Shown here in pieces: positions 11,755 to 23,204 of a stretch of DNA of 64,000 bases. A model generated the notes under the pieces. That model made no database searches and was not told the origin of the DNA. It was given only the letters and a program-made list of their open reading frames with translations. The stretch is taken from the NCBI RefSeq assembly GCF_003573695.1, contig NW_020621936.1, positions 7,068,001 through 7,132,000 of the forward strand, written 5' to 3'. Positions within the stretch are counted from its first letter, which is position 1. Every line of letters begins with the position of its first letter. This DNA is from Papaver somniferum (Eukaryota; Streptophyta; Magnoliopsida; Ranunculales; Papaveraceae). Position numbers and translations under genes: made by a program.

Positions 11755-13684
11755 TGGTAGGCTTTGGGATATGTATAAAATAAGAGCAAATACAGCCTAC
11801 AGTGATACCTGCAAGTGCACAGGGTCAGTTGTAGCAATGTATGTGCAAGAACAGGGTCATTCCACAGGGACAAGGTGAGTGAGTTGAAGCTTTACTACTT
11901 TCCTAAGCTAAGATTATCCTAAGCAGTAAACTAAGTGGCAGTGATAGTGACAGTGGAGTTAAACAAAGGCAGTGAGCCTAAGGCCGAGAAGCTAAGCAGT
12001 AAATGCACTAGGGGATTTGAATTCACCTTATGGCCTAGCTAGGCAGCATCAATCTAGTTTATGCTCTTGTCCCTAATGGACCAAGGTGGAGGCTCATGCC
12101 TTCCTATAATCCAGGGCATACATAGATAGAGAGTTAATTAACTAAGCTCACTAGCATCACCCCTAGCATTGAGTGTCTTCTTACAGCACACTCAGTCACA
12201 GGTGATGTTTGATCCCTAAGCTTCATAACTTCCCTACTTTAGTTAAATGTGGATGGTTAAGTCCCTAAATTCTCTAGTTCACCCCTAGCATTGAGTGTCT
12301 TCTTACAGCACACTCAATCACAGGTGACTTCAATCACCAAGAACACTAACATCCTAATTCAGTTAAACCTACAAGAGTGTTCACTAAGATTTTGCCACCC
12401 AACAAGGTCTTCAGGCTTCATCTAAGCCCTAGCAAGAGTAATTAGAACATATTGACAGTAATTGTAAACATGATAAACATAAAGAGTAATTGAAATTGAA
12501 ACTTGGAATTAAAACAGAAGATTACAAAACCTAACAGTGGAGAGCACTGGCTAATCCAGGCCTCCAAAGGGTGCTCTGGATAATCCAGGCATGCCTCAAT
12601 TCGTCACCCAAGCATTCAATTTATACATGCAAGCTCAAAAAATCAAAAACCCCCAAATCAGTGAAACTAGGGTTTCACCAAATACGAAATTCACTCACCT
12701 AACTCTCTGATTTCTTCTTCTATTTCGTCGACCCATGCTTCCATATCTTCTTCTCTATCTTCCCATACCTTTGATTTCTTCTCTAACTAACCTATATCAT
12801 CAACCCCTAAAACTAGGGTTTCAGAGAGAAAGAAAGATCGAGAGGTTGATGTAATAGGTAGGTAGAGTGATGGGTTTGGTTGTTATACGTGGTGGGTATG
12901 GTGGTGATTGAGGTGGAGTTGGTGGCGGAGCAAGTGGTAGTGATGGCGACAGTGCAGTGGAGTTGGTGGAGGCGCTGTGAAGAAGAAGAAGAAGGAGGAG
13001 ACGAAGAAAACCCGATAGAATGAATTAGGTGTTGTTTGTTTTGGGAAAATATGTTAGGGTTCTAAGGTGTGTATCGGGAACATCAAGATTTGATGTCTTG
13101 CAAAGCTGAGCCGTGGGATAACATCTTCTGGAACGGATTTAACGGCGATATGGAGACAGATCATGAGAGACCGTTGGATGCAAAAATACAACGAAACTGA
13201 CGGCTCAAGATCGAGTAAGGTGCTGTGGTGTGAAGCGGTTGTAGCAAATTTGATGTACTGGCAATGAAGCGACCGTTGGATTCAGATGAGGATCCAATCT
13301 GACGGCTACAGGAGAAGTGGTTGTGAATTTGGGTTTTGGTGTGGGAGATAAGTTGGGCTTGGGGTAATTCCGAGCCCATTTCTTCTTTAAGATCAATTTC
13401 CTCCTTGTTGAGCCCATTTCTAGCCTTTTGGTCTTGCGCACAACATTGTTCACAGCTTCCTTGCGTAATTCTTCTCGGCTTCCACCACTTTTCTGCTCTT
13501 TTCGCTCCGTAATTCCATCCGAACTTTATTTAGTACCTAAAAATGCAAAATTAATTAATAAAAATATTTATTCTTGAAAACAAAGAAAATATAGAATATG
13601 GGATAAAATGTAGAATTAATGCACAAAAGATGAGTTAATTGCCAAGAAAAATTTATAGAAATATGCACTTTTTAGCACTCATCA
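11755..13684 (-). mobile_element. Solo LTR inserted in LINE ORF2
   Basis: The 1930-bp insert has TG..CA ends on both strands (TGGTAGGC.. and ..AGCACTCATCA). It is flanked by a perfect 5-bp duplication, AGAGG (11750-11754 and 13685-13689). The minus-strand start TGATGAGTGCTAAAAAGTGC resembles many plant Ty3/gypsy LTRs, so I place the element on the minus strand. No primer site, polypurine tract or coding region is present: the internal part was lost by LTR-LTR recombination. It contains a direct repeat (TGAGTGTCTTCTTACAGCAC near 12170 and 12292). It is unrelated to the long-LTR family elsewhere in the window. Confidence 0.85.
12160..12335. repeat. Direct repeat inside the solo LTR
   Basis: A roughly 50-bp segment (ACCCCTAGCATTGAGTGTCT..TCACAGGTGA) occurs twice about 120 bp apart with one or two differences. 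Confidence 0.8.
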
Positions 13685-13689
13685 AGAGG

Positions 13690-15420
13690 TTTTGTTAATG
13701 GTGATTGGTTCTCAGTGTTGCCTCATACTCGTATTACTAATCTGGCTAGGATTTATTCAGACCATTGTCCTATTTTGTTTAAATGTTTTCATTTTGAACA
13801 ACACCTTAATATCCCTTATAAATTCTTTAAATGCTGGCAATTAAATCCTGAGTTTAAGGGTGTTCTCACAAATGCTTGGTCTAAAGAAGTAAAAGGTTCC
13901 CCAAGAACCTTAAGTATGAGCTTAACCGTTGGAATGTTTTATCTTTTGGTCATATTAATACCACAATTGGAAGATTAAATGATGAAATTGAAAAACTGCA
14001 AGGTATGCCGTATTCCTCTACTATTGGTGATTTCATTCTTAATTATTCAAAACAATTGGATTACTGGTATGAAGTAGAAAATAGTTTTTACAAGCAAAAA
14101 GCTAGGATTGATTATTTCACGCAGTATGATAGAAACACAATTTTTTTCCATAACACCGTGAGACTTAGGAATATGTATAATATTATACACACTGTTAAAG
14201 ATGACCAAGGAAACTGGATTGAAGGTAGGGAACAAGTTGTTTCTCTTTTTTCGAATCATTTTAAAAGAATCTTTACTTCATCAAATCCAAGAAATTCTAA
14301 TTTAGATGCAGTTATGTGTAACCTCCAACCTATAGTCACTGATGAGATAAATATGTCTTTAGTGGCTATACCTTATGAGGAGGATATTTTTAAAACGATA
14401 AAGAACATGAAACCTTGGAAATCTCCGGGCCCGGACGGCTTTCCTGCTGGTTTTTATAGGGATAATTGGGAAGAAGTTTCATCTGAGGTTGTCTTGCATG
14501 TCCAAAAAATTTTCAAGACTAAATTTCTTCTAAAGCAAATGAATCATTCTTTTATTACTCTCATTCTTACGGTAAACAACCCGTCTACTCCTAATGATTT
14601 CAGACCTATCAGTTTGTCTAATTGCATTTATAAAGTTATTTCAAAAATTTTAACTAATAGGCTTAAACCACTCCTTGACTCTATTGTTTCTCCTTATCAG
14701 TCGACTTTCATAGCAGGTCGACAAATTCATGATAACATTATAATCAGTCAGGAGATTCTTCATTCTTTTAAAAAGAGAAAGAAAAAAGTTAAGAATGGAT
14801 ATATGGATATTAAACTGGATCTTTCTAAGGCTTTCGATAGATTGGAATGGACTTTTATTGTTTCAGTTTTTAAGTGTCTGGGTTTTTCTGAAGATTGGTG
14901 TCAAATGATTTATCAGTGCATAAGTACTGTCTCTTACTCAGTATTGGTGAATGGCTCTCCAGGTGAGTGGTTTTTCCCTTCTCGTGGTATTAGACAGGGT
15001 GATTGCCTTTCTCCGTATATCTTTATTATATGTATGGAGGTTTTATCGCAACTTCTCATAAAAGCTGAGCATGATAATCTTATTCAGGGTTTTAAATTTT
15101 CGAATGATAGGCCTACTATTTCGCATCTTTTCTTTGACGATGATTGCATGCTTTTTTCTAAGGCTTCCTTAACTTATGCTAGGAATCTTATGAAAGTTAT
15201 AGATGTCTTTGCAAAAGCTTATGGGCAAGCCATAAACTATGATAAGTCGGGTTTCATTACTAGTTCTGAAACTCAGCATAAACATATTAAACTTCTGGCT
15301 AAAACCTTAAAAATCAAATTTCTGAGTAATTCAAAGAAATATCTTGGTACACCCTATTTATTAACAGAAATAAAAGTAAATCTTTTCAATTTGTTATTGA
15401 AAATTTCATCTCTAGGTTAA
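13690..15420 (+). pseudogene. LINE ORF2, endonuclease end and reverse transcriptase
   Basis: The frame resumes after the solo LTR with GFVNGDWFSVLPHTRI and SDHCPILF, the last endonuclease motif. There is a small frame change near 13890. From about 13900 one frame runs to 15420 with the ordered RT blocks: KPWKSPGPDGFPAGF, FRPISLSNCIYKVISK, GYMDIKLDLSKAFDRLEW (first catalytic Asp in LDLSKAFD), GIRQGDCLSPYIF, and the active-site box at 15133-15144. That box reads FDDD where plant L1s normally have FADD. Both catalytic aspartates remain. A stop at 15418-15420 ends the frame, and coding continues in another frame. Confidence 0.88.
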
Positions 15421-16714
15421 GCTCTTGTAAAAGAATCAATCTGAATATTGCTGGCAGAACTGTAGTTACAAAACATGTTCTATCGAGTCTTGTTGTGTAT
15501 CAGATGTATTGTTTTCCCTTACCTAAGAATATTACTTCGAAGATTGATTTTATCCAAAGAAGATTTTGGTGGTCTAAAAAAGACCCTAGACATGCTTCTT
15601 ACTTTCGTTCTTGGGGGGATATTGGTACGTCTAAAAACTGTGGTGGTCTGGGTATAAGGAATACTTATGCCACTAACAGGGTTTTCATAAGTAAGTTAGG
15701 TTGGAGATTATTGCAAAATCCGGAACATCTTGTTTCGATATTCTTGAAAGATAAATATTTTCCTAACCAGAATCTTCTTGAAATTGATAAAGCTGAAGAC
15801 TCTTCTTCTTGGATTTGGAAAGGTATAGTAAAGAGCTTAGTTTTTATTAAAGCAAACATAGTTAGAAAATTAATGATGGTGCTTCTACTAATATCTGGCT
15901 TGATAATTGGATACCTTATGCTACTTCTCCACCTGTTTCTAATAATATAAATTATAAAGGTTATGGTTATGTGAAACATCTTATTGATGTGAACAACAAC
16001 TGTTGGAATCTAAATTTGTTGAATAGTTTATTTTCTCCAGAGGATGTTATTAGAATTAGAGATATTAATATTAATTTGCATCAGAGTGATAAAGTTATGT
16101 GGGCTCATACGCATAATGGTATGTTTACTATAAAATCGGCGTATAAGACTTATATGAATGAAAGTTGTACTAGGGAAGAAGCTTCTTTCTGGCGCAACGT
16201 TTGGTCTTTGGAGTGTCTTCCCAAAATTAAGTTCTTTATGTGGAAAATATTTTCTCATATGCTGCCTATTAATTCCCTAATTAGTGTTCATAATCCTTCT
16301 ATTGAAGATATATGCCCTCTTTGTAAGAATGAAGTTGAAACTGAGTTACATTTACTAGTCCAGTGTCTGATTGCTTCACATGTTTGGTTTGGTATGTCCT
16401 TTCAGCATTTAATTTCACCTGATCTGCAAGGGATAAATGATTATTTTCTTATGTGGTTTGAAAACGGTTTGGGTGACTCTCCTTATAATGTTAACTGGCC
16501 AAGTATTGCTGCTATTACAATGTGGTGTATCTTGAAGTTGTGGTGTGATGTGGTTTTCAGAAATATTTCTATTGATCTAAATAAAGTTATACTAGATGTG
16601 AAAAGAATAATAAACTCATATATTAAACCTTTCATTCCTGTGAGAGATAGTAACATACATAAAAAGATCTGTAGAACTGAGGTGGAACATTTTATGTTTA
16701 TTGATGGCTTTTAG
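15421..16714 (+). pseudogene. LINE ORF2, thumb/connection and zf-RVT region
   Basis: The first part (15430-15850) reads INLNIAGRTVV..FCFPLPKNI-type sequence, then FIQRRFWWSK and GGLGIRNTYATNRVF. These are conserved after the RT palm in plant L1s. The second part, 15971-16714 in a further frame, holds the zf-RVT domain: FTIKSAYKTYM, FWRNVWSLECLPKIKFFMWK, and the pair ICPLCKNEVETELHLLVQC. At least two frameshifts separate these pieces from the reverse transcriptase. Confidence 0.85.
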
Positions 16715-17164
16715 AAGGATTTTAATATGGGTGTTGGTATTTTCTGTGTGATTTGGCAGGAACAATAAAGGGTTCTCGTGGTGACTTTGGGATGATTCCA
16801 GATACGGTTGGAGCTGAATCAAATGCACTTTTTTTGGGTATCTCTTGGGCTATATAGATGAATTTGCCTAGAGTCATTTTTCTTAGCGACTGTCTTCAAA
16901 TGGTGGATTTTGTGAATGGAGACTGTTCAAAAGTGGGATGGTGGAGCAGTGATGTTCTTAAGGATTGTAGGAGTTTGCTTTCTAGTAATAATAGTTTTTA
17001 AACTTATGTATATTCATCGTGTCAAAAACAATCTAGCTGATAATCTTGCTCGTCAAGCTAGAAAGTACTGTATTAAGAACAATTGGGTTTCTTTTCCTCT
17101 TTTTTTGGATGGTCTTGTAAGGAAGGAGCCCCTAGTTGATGTTTGTACTTCACTTTTAAGTTAA
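16715..17164 (+). pseudogene. LINE ORF2, RNase H remnant
   Basis: Fragments in two frames fit the plant L1 RNase H domain: AESNALFLGISWAI, MNLPRVIFLSDCLQMVDFV (the DCLQ Asp motif), SKVGWWSSDVLKDC and NNLADNLARQARK. Stops (for example near 16854) and a frameshift near 16930 break the frame. The terminal stop is followed at once by the short A-rich tail. Confidence 0.8.
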
Positions 17165-17193
17165 TCCCAGGTGGTTTTTCTCAGCAAAAAAAA

Positions 17194-17208
17194 GTAAATC
17201 AATGATTT
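17194..17208. repeat. LINE target-site duplication, right copy
   Basis: GTAAATCAATGATTT, identical to 9470-9484. It directly follows the A8 tail. Confidence 0.9.
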
Positions 17209-18084
17209 ACTTCAAAGAGGCTAAAAGAACATCAAATGGGATTCAGACAGAAACTAAAGGGGTACCAAAAAGAAATGCAAAGAAACGCATATGAATGTGT
17301 GATAATTAACCGAAGGATGTTATAGAGCGAGAGATCCTTATGTCAATCATCAATTTTTGTCCACTATCCATGTATGTGTGGCATACACGATCATAATAAT
17401 AATGATCATAACAAAAAAATATTGTTTTACAAATTAAGTTTATAGGGAATAAAACTAATGGTGATTGATTTTAGAAATCAAGATCACAAACGTATTTATT
17501 CCAGTAATCTAATGGTTTAGTTGTATCTGAATCCATACCGGTATTGAATTGGCCTTTGTTTCATTATATTCGAGAAGGATCGAATCATAACAGAAGAACA
17601 ATTAATTCGTGGGAGAGTTCGAGGTTGAAGATTATCGAGATTTTTTAATTCTGCCCGAGTTATTCTTAGTCAATTTCATTTGGCCTTTTAGTACGTAGTC
17701 AGCTTTCCCCTTAAAATCTTTCAAAAAATCCTAAACCATGAAAAATGGTTGGATGATGGCTCGGTTCGTATTAAGACTAGTTTAGTTCGGTTTGGTTTCA
17801 CAGCCAAAATCCAAAATCAAAAGAAAGAACACGAGAAAACCACCTTTGTACACTGGGGATGTAGCTGGGGCGTAAGAAAAGAAGCTACATTAATAAAACT
17901 TAAGAGAGACAGAGAGTGTTACAGTACTAGTTTCTCAATTGATCTGAAGTTCTTCTGAATATGTTCTTTCATTGCAAACCCGATACACCTCAACTTTATT
18001 AACCCCCAAATTCGACACTTGATAGGGATTCATTGCCTGAATTTAAACAGCAACCCTAGATCAATTTTGTTTACGTATTTAGTT
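17209..18084. other. Upstream region of the glycosyltransferase gene
   Basis: No domain-bearing frame is visible. It should hold promoter and 5' leader, but no convincing TATA box is placed near the ATG. A CCAAATCAAAA-type purine stretch and a GAGAGACAGAGAG tract (17900-17920) are present. Confidence 0.5.
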
Positions 18085-21000
18085 ATGGGAAAACACTCAG
18101 TTGGATTTAATTCACCGAAGAAAAGATATCTATTGATATTTCTACTTATATTCTCAATCTCATCTGTAATGATTTTCATTATTAGGCCATCAAACGGTTT
18201 TTGTGATCCCCATGGTCATTACAGTGTCAGTAATGATGATGGTCTGATTCAAGTAAATACTGGAAATGCAGAAGTTGAGAGAAATCCATTGGATTTCATG
18301 AAATCTAAACTTGTTCTTTTGGTTTCTCATGAGCTCTCTTTATCTGGTAATTTTCTCATTCTGTCTTCTTTTTCTTCTATCAATTAGTAGTTTTATAACA
18401 ATTGTATAAATACAGTAGTTGCTCTAAAGTGGATCCTTTTTACAGTTGAGATTTAAATTCCTTCCAGGAGTGTGGATTATGGTCGACGCGCATGCCCATT
18501 TAAGTTTTGCTCGGTTGAGCTATTGCACATAAAATGTTGTCATCTCTTGTATTGGTGATTAGAAGTTTTAAACTGCAAATTTTTGTTAGAAGTAGTGTAC
18601 AAGGTTCAAACCATGCATTGATACTTAGACGGCTTATAAAACTTGTGGCTTAGTTTGTAATTATGTATTTATCTGAGAAATGAATGTTTGGACTTCTGTA
18701 AATTGTATGGTTTTGCAGGTGGACCGTTGCTATTGATGGAGCTGGCATTTTTGTTGACAAGTGTTGGTTCAAAAGTTGTTTGGATTACCAGCCAAAAACC
18801 AACGGTAGAAGATCAACAAATGCATAGTTTGGAACATAAGATGCTGGGTCGAGGAGTTCAGGTAGAATACTCTTTGTTTTTTTGATTATTTAGAGAAGCT
18901 CATTTTATACCATTTTGTCCAGAATTCTGGAAGTTGTAGTTGTTAAAAGTTGGGTTTAGTAGTTTTTGAATCACCAAGTTTTCCCTATACTAATTAGTAA
19001 TTAAGCCTTTCATGGGGTCGTTAGGTCCTTCCAGCAAAGGGACAAGAAGCCATAGATACAGCACTTAAAGCTGATTTGGTTGTTTTAAACACTGCGGTTG
19101 CTGGGAAATGGCTGGATGCTGTACTTAAGAATGATGTTTCTCGTGTACTGCCGAAGATTTTGTGGTGGATTCATGAAATGCGAGGCCACTATTTCAGTGT
19201 GGAGTATGTTAAGCACCTCCCCTTTGTTGCAGGTGCTATGATTGATTCACATACAACGGCTGAATATTGGAAAAATAGGACTCGAGAGCGTTTGGGGTAA
19301 TGTCAGTTACATTCTACACCATATCTCTATTGGTTTATCAATAAGTATTTCGGCTTGCTCGGGAACTTTCTATACTGCCATTTGATGGTATTGATACCTT
19401 GATATGGATTGCACTTTAATGTTTGAATTTACTTATCCTTTTCTTTTCTTTTCTTTTATTAACAGATTTTAATCATTTTGCTCTTTGTAGGATTAAGATG
19501 CCCCGGACGTATGTTGTTCATCTTGGAAATAGCAAAGAGCTAATGGAAGTAGCTGAAGATAGTGTGGCTAGAAGGGTTTTACGTGAGCATATACGGGAAA
19601 GTCTAGGAGTGCGGAATGAAGATGTACTCTTTGCTGTTATCAATAGTAAGATCTTGCTACTTTAAAGTAAAATAGAATCATTGGTTATATGCTAATTCAA
19701 GCGATCATCTAAAAAGTGAAAATGCCTAGAAGATTGGTAGTTTACGTCCACTTTCCAGTTTATACATGTCATCAATCACAATTCACAGATATGCAATGCC
19801 TCTTAGTGATAGAGAACCCAGTTTGATTTCAGTTTATGATTATTTGAATTGGACATTGTATGGCTTCAAGCATGACAGTTAGCAAAATCCAGGTGTTTCA
19901 CGTGGAAAAGGTCAAGATCTGTTTCTCCGTGCTTTCCACGAAAGTCTACACATAATCCAGGATGAGAAGCTACAAGTGCCAGTGATGCATGCTGTAATAG
20001 TCGGAAGTGACATGAATGCCCAAACTAAGTTTGAAACGGAACTTCGTAAGTTCGTGAGAGATAAGGGGATTCAGGATCATGTGCACTTTGTCAATAAAAC
20101 CCTCGCTGTAGCTCCGTACTTAGCTGCACTTGATGTACTTGTGCAGAACTCTCAGGTACTTTGCTTGCTCTATATTAATCTTTGTTGCATAATGAACCCT
20201 TAACCCACTTTCCAGTTAAGTGTATCATTTGTTGAATTACCTGCTTAATCTTGATCATATCATTCCCTTTAGGCCAGGGGTGAATGCTTTGGGAGGATAA
20301 CTATTGAGGCTATGGCATTTCAGCTGCCAGTATTGGTAAGACCCCATTCAGATTTTTGCTAGCCTTCTCTATCTTATATCCCTGTTGTGTTTCCATATAT
20401 GTGTCCATCTTTTACTCTTTGCATAATCAGTTGGCTACTAGGTCCATCTTGTTCCCTGATAGGTAGCAAGAAGACCAGGCTATTGGCCAAACAGAGCCAT
20501 GTACTACACTTAACTTATGGTGCCACATTTGAGCATGGTCTGATTATATATATGGCTTGTATTAGTCAACCTAAGAGCATCCTCACTGCATGTTAGAAAA
20601 GCCAAATTTGGCACTAAACAACACCGTAGTGGAAAGAGGTAAATTTGGCAATCGCCAAATTTGGTAGGGCGTTATAAATACACCCCATGTCAGGCATGGG
20701 GTGTACTTTTAAAGTACGCCTGTAAGCCAGGCACAATCTTAAAGTGAGCTGATTTTGGTGTTGTTTTATTCTCGGTCTAAAAGTACGTTTAGTATTTATT
20801 TTCTTTTAATTAAGTAATGTTAGCATAAATTTAATGTGGTTTGTGGGAAAAGATTAAAAATTGAGTCTCAATGAAGCTCATTTTCTAACACCACCAGCTA
20901 TAATATAAATTTCCACAAGTGTGGGATTTAGGAAAGTGCCATTGTTGAGGTCAAATGTAGTTTGGCATTTTGAGCTTCCACCTTTGTGGATGCTCCAACA

Positions 21001-21901
21001 TACTTTTAGAGTCTGCTTAAATCATTTTGCCAATTGGCTGCATTAGGTCACATACCTAGAGTACAAGTTGGTTCACACTTCACAGTTTAATTATTCTATC
21101 CACCTTTAAATGCTTAAACCACTTAAGTAAGATTCCAGTTCAGCTCAAATTTGCAAATTAGAGCTGCATTAGGTCACATGCCTAGAGTAGAGATATCTTG
21201 GCAGTTTCAATCCACATTATACATGTTAGAGTACTGCCCACCTTTTGAACCTTTTACTCATCTTCCAGCCTTTACCTCCTCATTTTCACATTCAGCTTAG
21301 CCCTTGTGAGAATGAGCAAAGCTTTTTTCTTTTATTCCTCTTATGATCTTGTCCTCTTGCTGATCAACATCAACCCTGTAATAATCATGTGGGCACATTC
21401 TGATGTTAATAAAGTGAGAGACTGAGAGTGAATATAGTATTGATTGCGAAAGAGTAAGGGTAACCCATCTATCCAGTTCCAAATCCTGTGTAAAATGAAA
21501 CAACCTAAGCCAAAGTAAATACACACGTGAACATGTCCAAGTAGTTGTCCATGGAGTCTTTTCTTGAAACATCTTTGTCGACTATGTAATGATCTAAGTT
21601 GAGTTTAATGAAGTCGATACGTAATTTTTGTTCTCAGGGAACGGCAGCGGGAGGTACAACGGAAATTGTGGTTGATGGATCAACAGGTTGGTTGCATCCT
21701 GTTGGGAAAGAGGGTATCTTACCTCTTGCAAAGAACATCGTGAAACTTGCAGCAAACCCTGAGATGAGGTCAACAATGGGAAAGAAAGGGTATGGAAGGG
21801 TGAAAGAGACGTTTATGGAGCGAGATATGGCGAATAGAATAGCTTCAGTTCTTAAAGAAGTCTTGCAGAATAAGGGCAAAAGTAACAGACTGCGGTTTTA
21901 A
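18085..21901 (+). CDS. GT4-family glycosyltransferase, membrane-anchored
   Basis: Seven exons: 18085-18346, 18719-18861, 19025-19296, 19491-19645, 19893-20155, 20273-20335, 21638-21901. All introns are GT-AG and frame is kept throughout, giving 473 residues. The start is the first ATG of the long frame (MGKHSVGF). Residues about 16-35 form one hydrophobic segment after a basic stretch, the pattern of a type II Golgi or ER membrane anchor. The rest is a GT-B fold of the group-1 glycosyltransferases: a GGPLLLMELA nucleotide-fold entry, SVSRGKGQDLFLRAF at the start of the C-terminal domain, the EX7E catalytic motif as ECFGRITIE (369-377), then GTAAGGTTEIVVDGSTGWL. It resembles the plant family of Arabidopsis At1g75420/At1g19710, named only as UDP-glycosyltransferase superfamily proteins. 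The acceptor sugar is unknown. Intron 6 is 1.3 kb and carries a MITE. The next gene is convergent, 338 bp downstream. Confidence 0.92.
20575..20995. mobile_element. Small hAT-like MITE in intron 6
   Basis: Imperfect inverted ends: GAGCATCCTCA on the left, GAGCATCCACA on the right after reverse complement, followed on both sides by a GCCAAA motif. The flanking 8-mers CAACCTAA (20567-20574) and CAACATAC (20996-21003) match at 6 of 8 positions, as an aged hAT 8-bp target duplication would. There is no coding capacity. It contains a palindromic TTTGGCAATCGCCAAA core. Confidence 0.6.
21037..21190. repeat. Short direct repeat in intron 6
   Basis: A 27-bp segment (GCTGCATTAGGTCACATACC.. at 21038-21064) recurs at 21163-21190 with one clear change. 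The roughly 125-bp offset suggests an old small tandem duplication in the intron. Confidence 0.7.
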
Positions 21902-22238
21902 ATAACTAGCAAGAATTCTTTAGGGTAAATCTAGTACCCACAGTTTACGGAAATTATTAGTTTGTAATTCGTGATGCAATCTTGCTTGTACCTCTGAAAT
22001 CTATGTTATATTGTATCATTTCAAGATCGTGTTCAGAACTTCAGATACCAATGGAGCAAATACTTCTGCATCCCAAATCTTCTCCATGGTGAAAAAAAAA
22101 AACACCCCACTAAAGAAAAGGAAATATAACATCTATTTAAAGAAAAGATAATTTACAGAGATGTCAGACCGACGAGACTGAAGTTAAAAAACAGTTGAAA
22201 GTACATAACATTTACCATACAGCAGTACGCACAGAAAC

Positions 22239-23104
22239 CTAGAGTTTCATGAAATTGACATTATTCAGCCTGGATCCATCTTTACAATGCAAGAACCTTA
22301 GCCTAGGCTTGCTCAGACTAGTACTTGCTGAAGGAATTTGCTCTAAAGGATGCATGAATCTACAGTTAGGGCAAGAAGGAGAAGATTTACAAAACATAAC
22401 CAACATATGGCAACTCATACAAACGGCTGCCACCATTTCTCTGTGATCCACCTCGACTGATAACCAATTCGACGAACCACCCAAGCTTCTTGTTGGTTTG
22501 TCTTTGGTTTTGGCATCGTAAATCTCGCGTGAAGACATCAAGTTATCAGTTGGAGTATCGTCTACATGGGTTTCAGCTGATGATTCATAGCCTAGATTAA
22601 GTTCCAAATCCAAACCCATGTGATCTGGATTACTTGACTTTTTCGGACTTGTTGATAATAATAGTCTTGGATCCTTGCAAGTTCTCTTATGGGTTCTCGT
22701 GTTGTAGAAGTGTATTTCTCCCGACTGCCAGAAAAAAAATGAAAAGTTTCAGAGACTAATACTATATACAAATTCGATTGCTAAGTTGTTATTATGTAAG
22801 TAAAATCCTCAAAGAACAATGATTTGTGCATGCATACAGCTTTATTATTTACCTGAATATCAAGGCAACGTTGCCATTCCGATGGTAGCGGATTTTCAGT
22901 ATCATTTCGGAATAAGTTTGTTTTGTCGACTACTTTAGCTATCTTCTTATTCGATCCTTTCTCGAAATTCATCTGATCTTTATCATCTACTACTATTTCT
23001 TCCAACCTTCTCTTCTTTGATAATGAAACAACTGATGAATTCTCATTATGTAGGGTAGTTTTTCTTTGATTAAGTGGGAAGTTAGGTGTTTGAAAAGAAA
23101 CCAT
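22239..23104 (-). CDS. CFL1-like WW-domain regulator
   Basis: Two exons on the minus strand, 22853-23104 and 22239-22724, joined by a GT-AG intron that keeps frame. The product is 245 residues. Residues 72-104 (PLPSEWQRCLDIQ, then SGEIHFYNTRTHKRTCKDPR) are a WW-type fold. The first Trp is at 77; the second is absent, as in the plant CFL1 (CURLY FLAG LEAF 1) group as I recall it. A Lys/Arg cluster at 30-33 (KKRR) may be a nuclear signal. LDLELNL at 122-128 fits the EAR repression motif LxLxL. The C-terminal VCMSCHMLVMFC..CPNCRFMHP (Cys 186, 189, 202, 205) looks like a small zinc ribbon and is the signature block of CFL1 proteins. Known CFL1 members bind HD-ZIP IV factors and repress cuticle genes. 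That role is inferred here. The gene converges on the glycosyltransferase. Confidence 0.85.
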
Positions 23105-23189
23105 GGTAATATTCTAATCAAGTTTGTAAGCTGATCTCTTTTTCTCGTTTTCTCTTGTTTGAAGAATGCTTGTGATCAAGTTTGAGGGG

Positions 23190-23197
23190 TTTATATA
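23190..23197 (-). promoter_or_regulatory. TATA box of the CFL1-like gene
   Basis: On the minus strand this reads TATATAAA within CTCCTATATAAACCCC, 86 bases before the ATG at 23104. It is the only strong TATA box in that interval. It would place the transcript start near 23160 and leave a leader of about 55 bases (inference). Confidence 0.65.
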
Positions 23198-23204
23198 GGA
23201 GAGT

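Larger units (their letters stand above)
9485..17193 (+). mobile_element. L1-type LINE, full span, broken by a solo LTR
   Basis: The element is bounded by a perfect 15-bp duplication and ends in an A8 tail (17186-17193). Without the inserted LTR and its extra 5 bp it is about 5.77 kb, a normal plant L1 size. Order: 5' region with an ORF1 remnant, ORF2 apurinic endonuclease, reverse transcriptase, zf-RVT and RNase H. The full 5' extent implies complete reverse transcription at insertion. Several frameshifts and stops show that it is now dead. Confidence 0.9.

Noticed and set aside
13161..13453. Two overlapping minus-strand frames inside the solo LTR
   Set aside because: They overlap each other in different frames, are short, and lie in LTR sequence. 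No homology is recognised.
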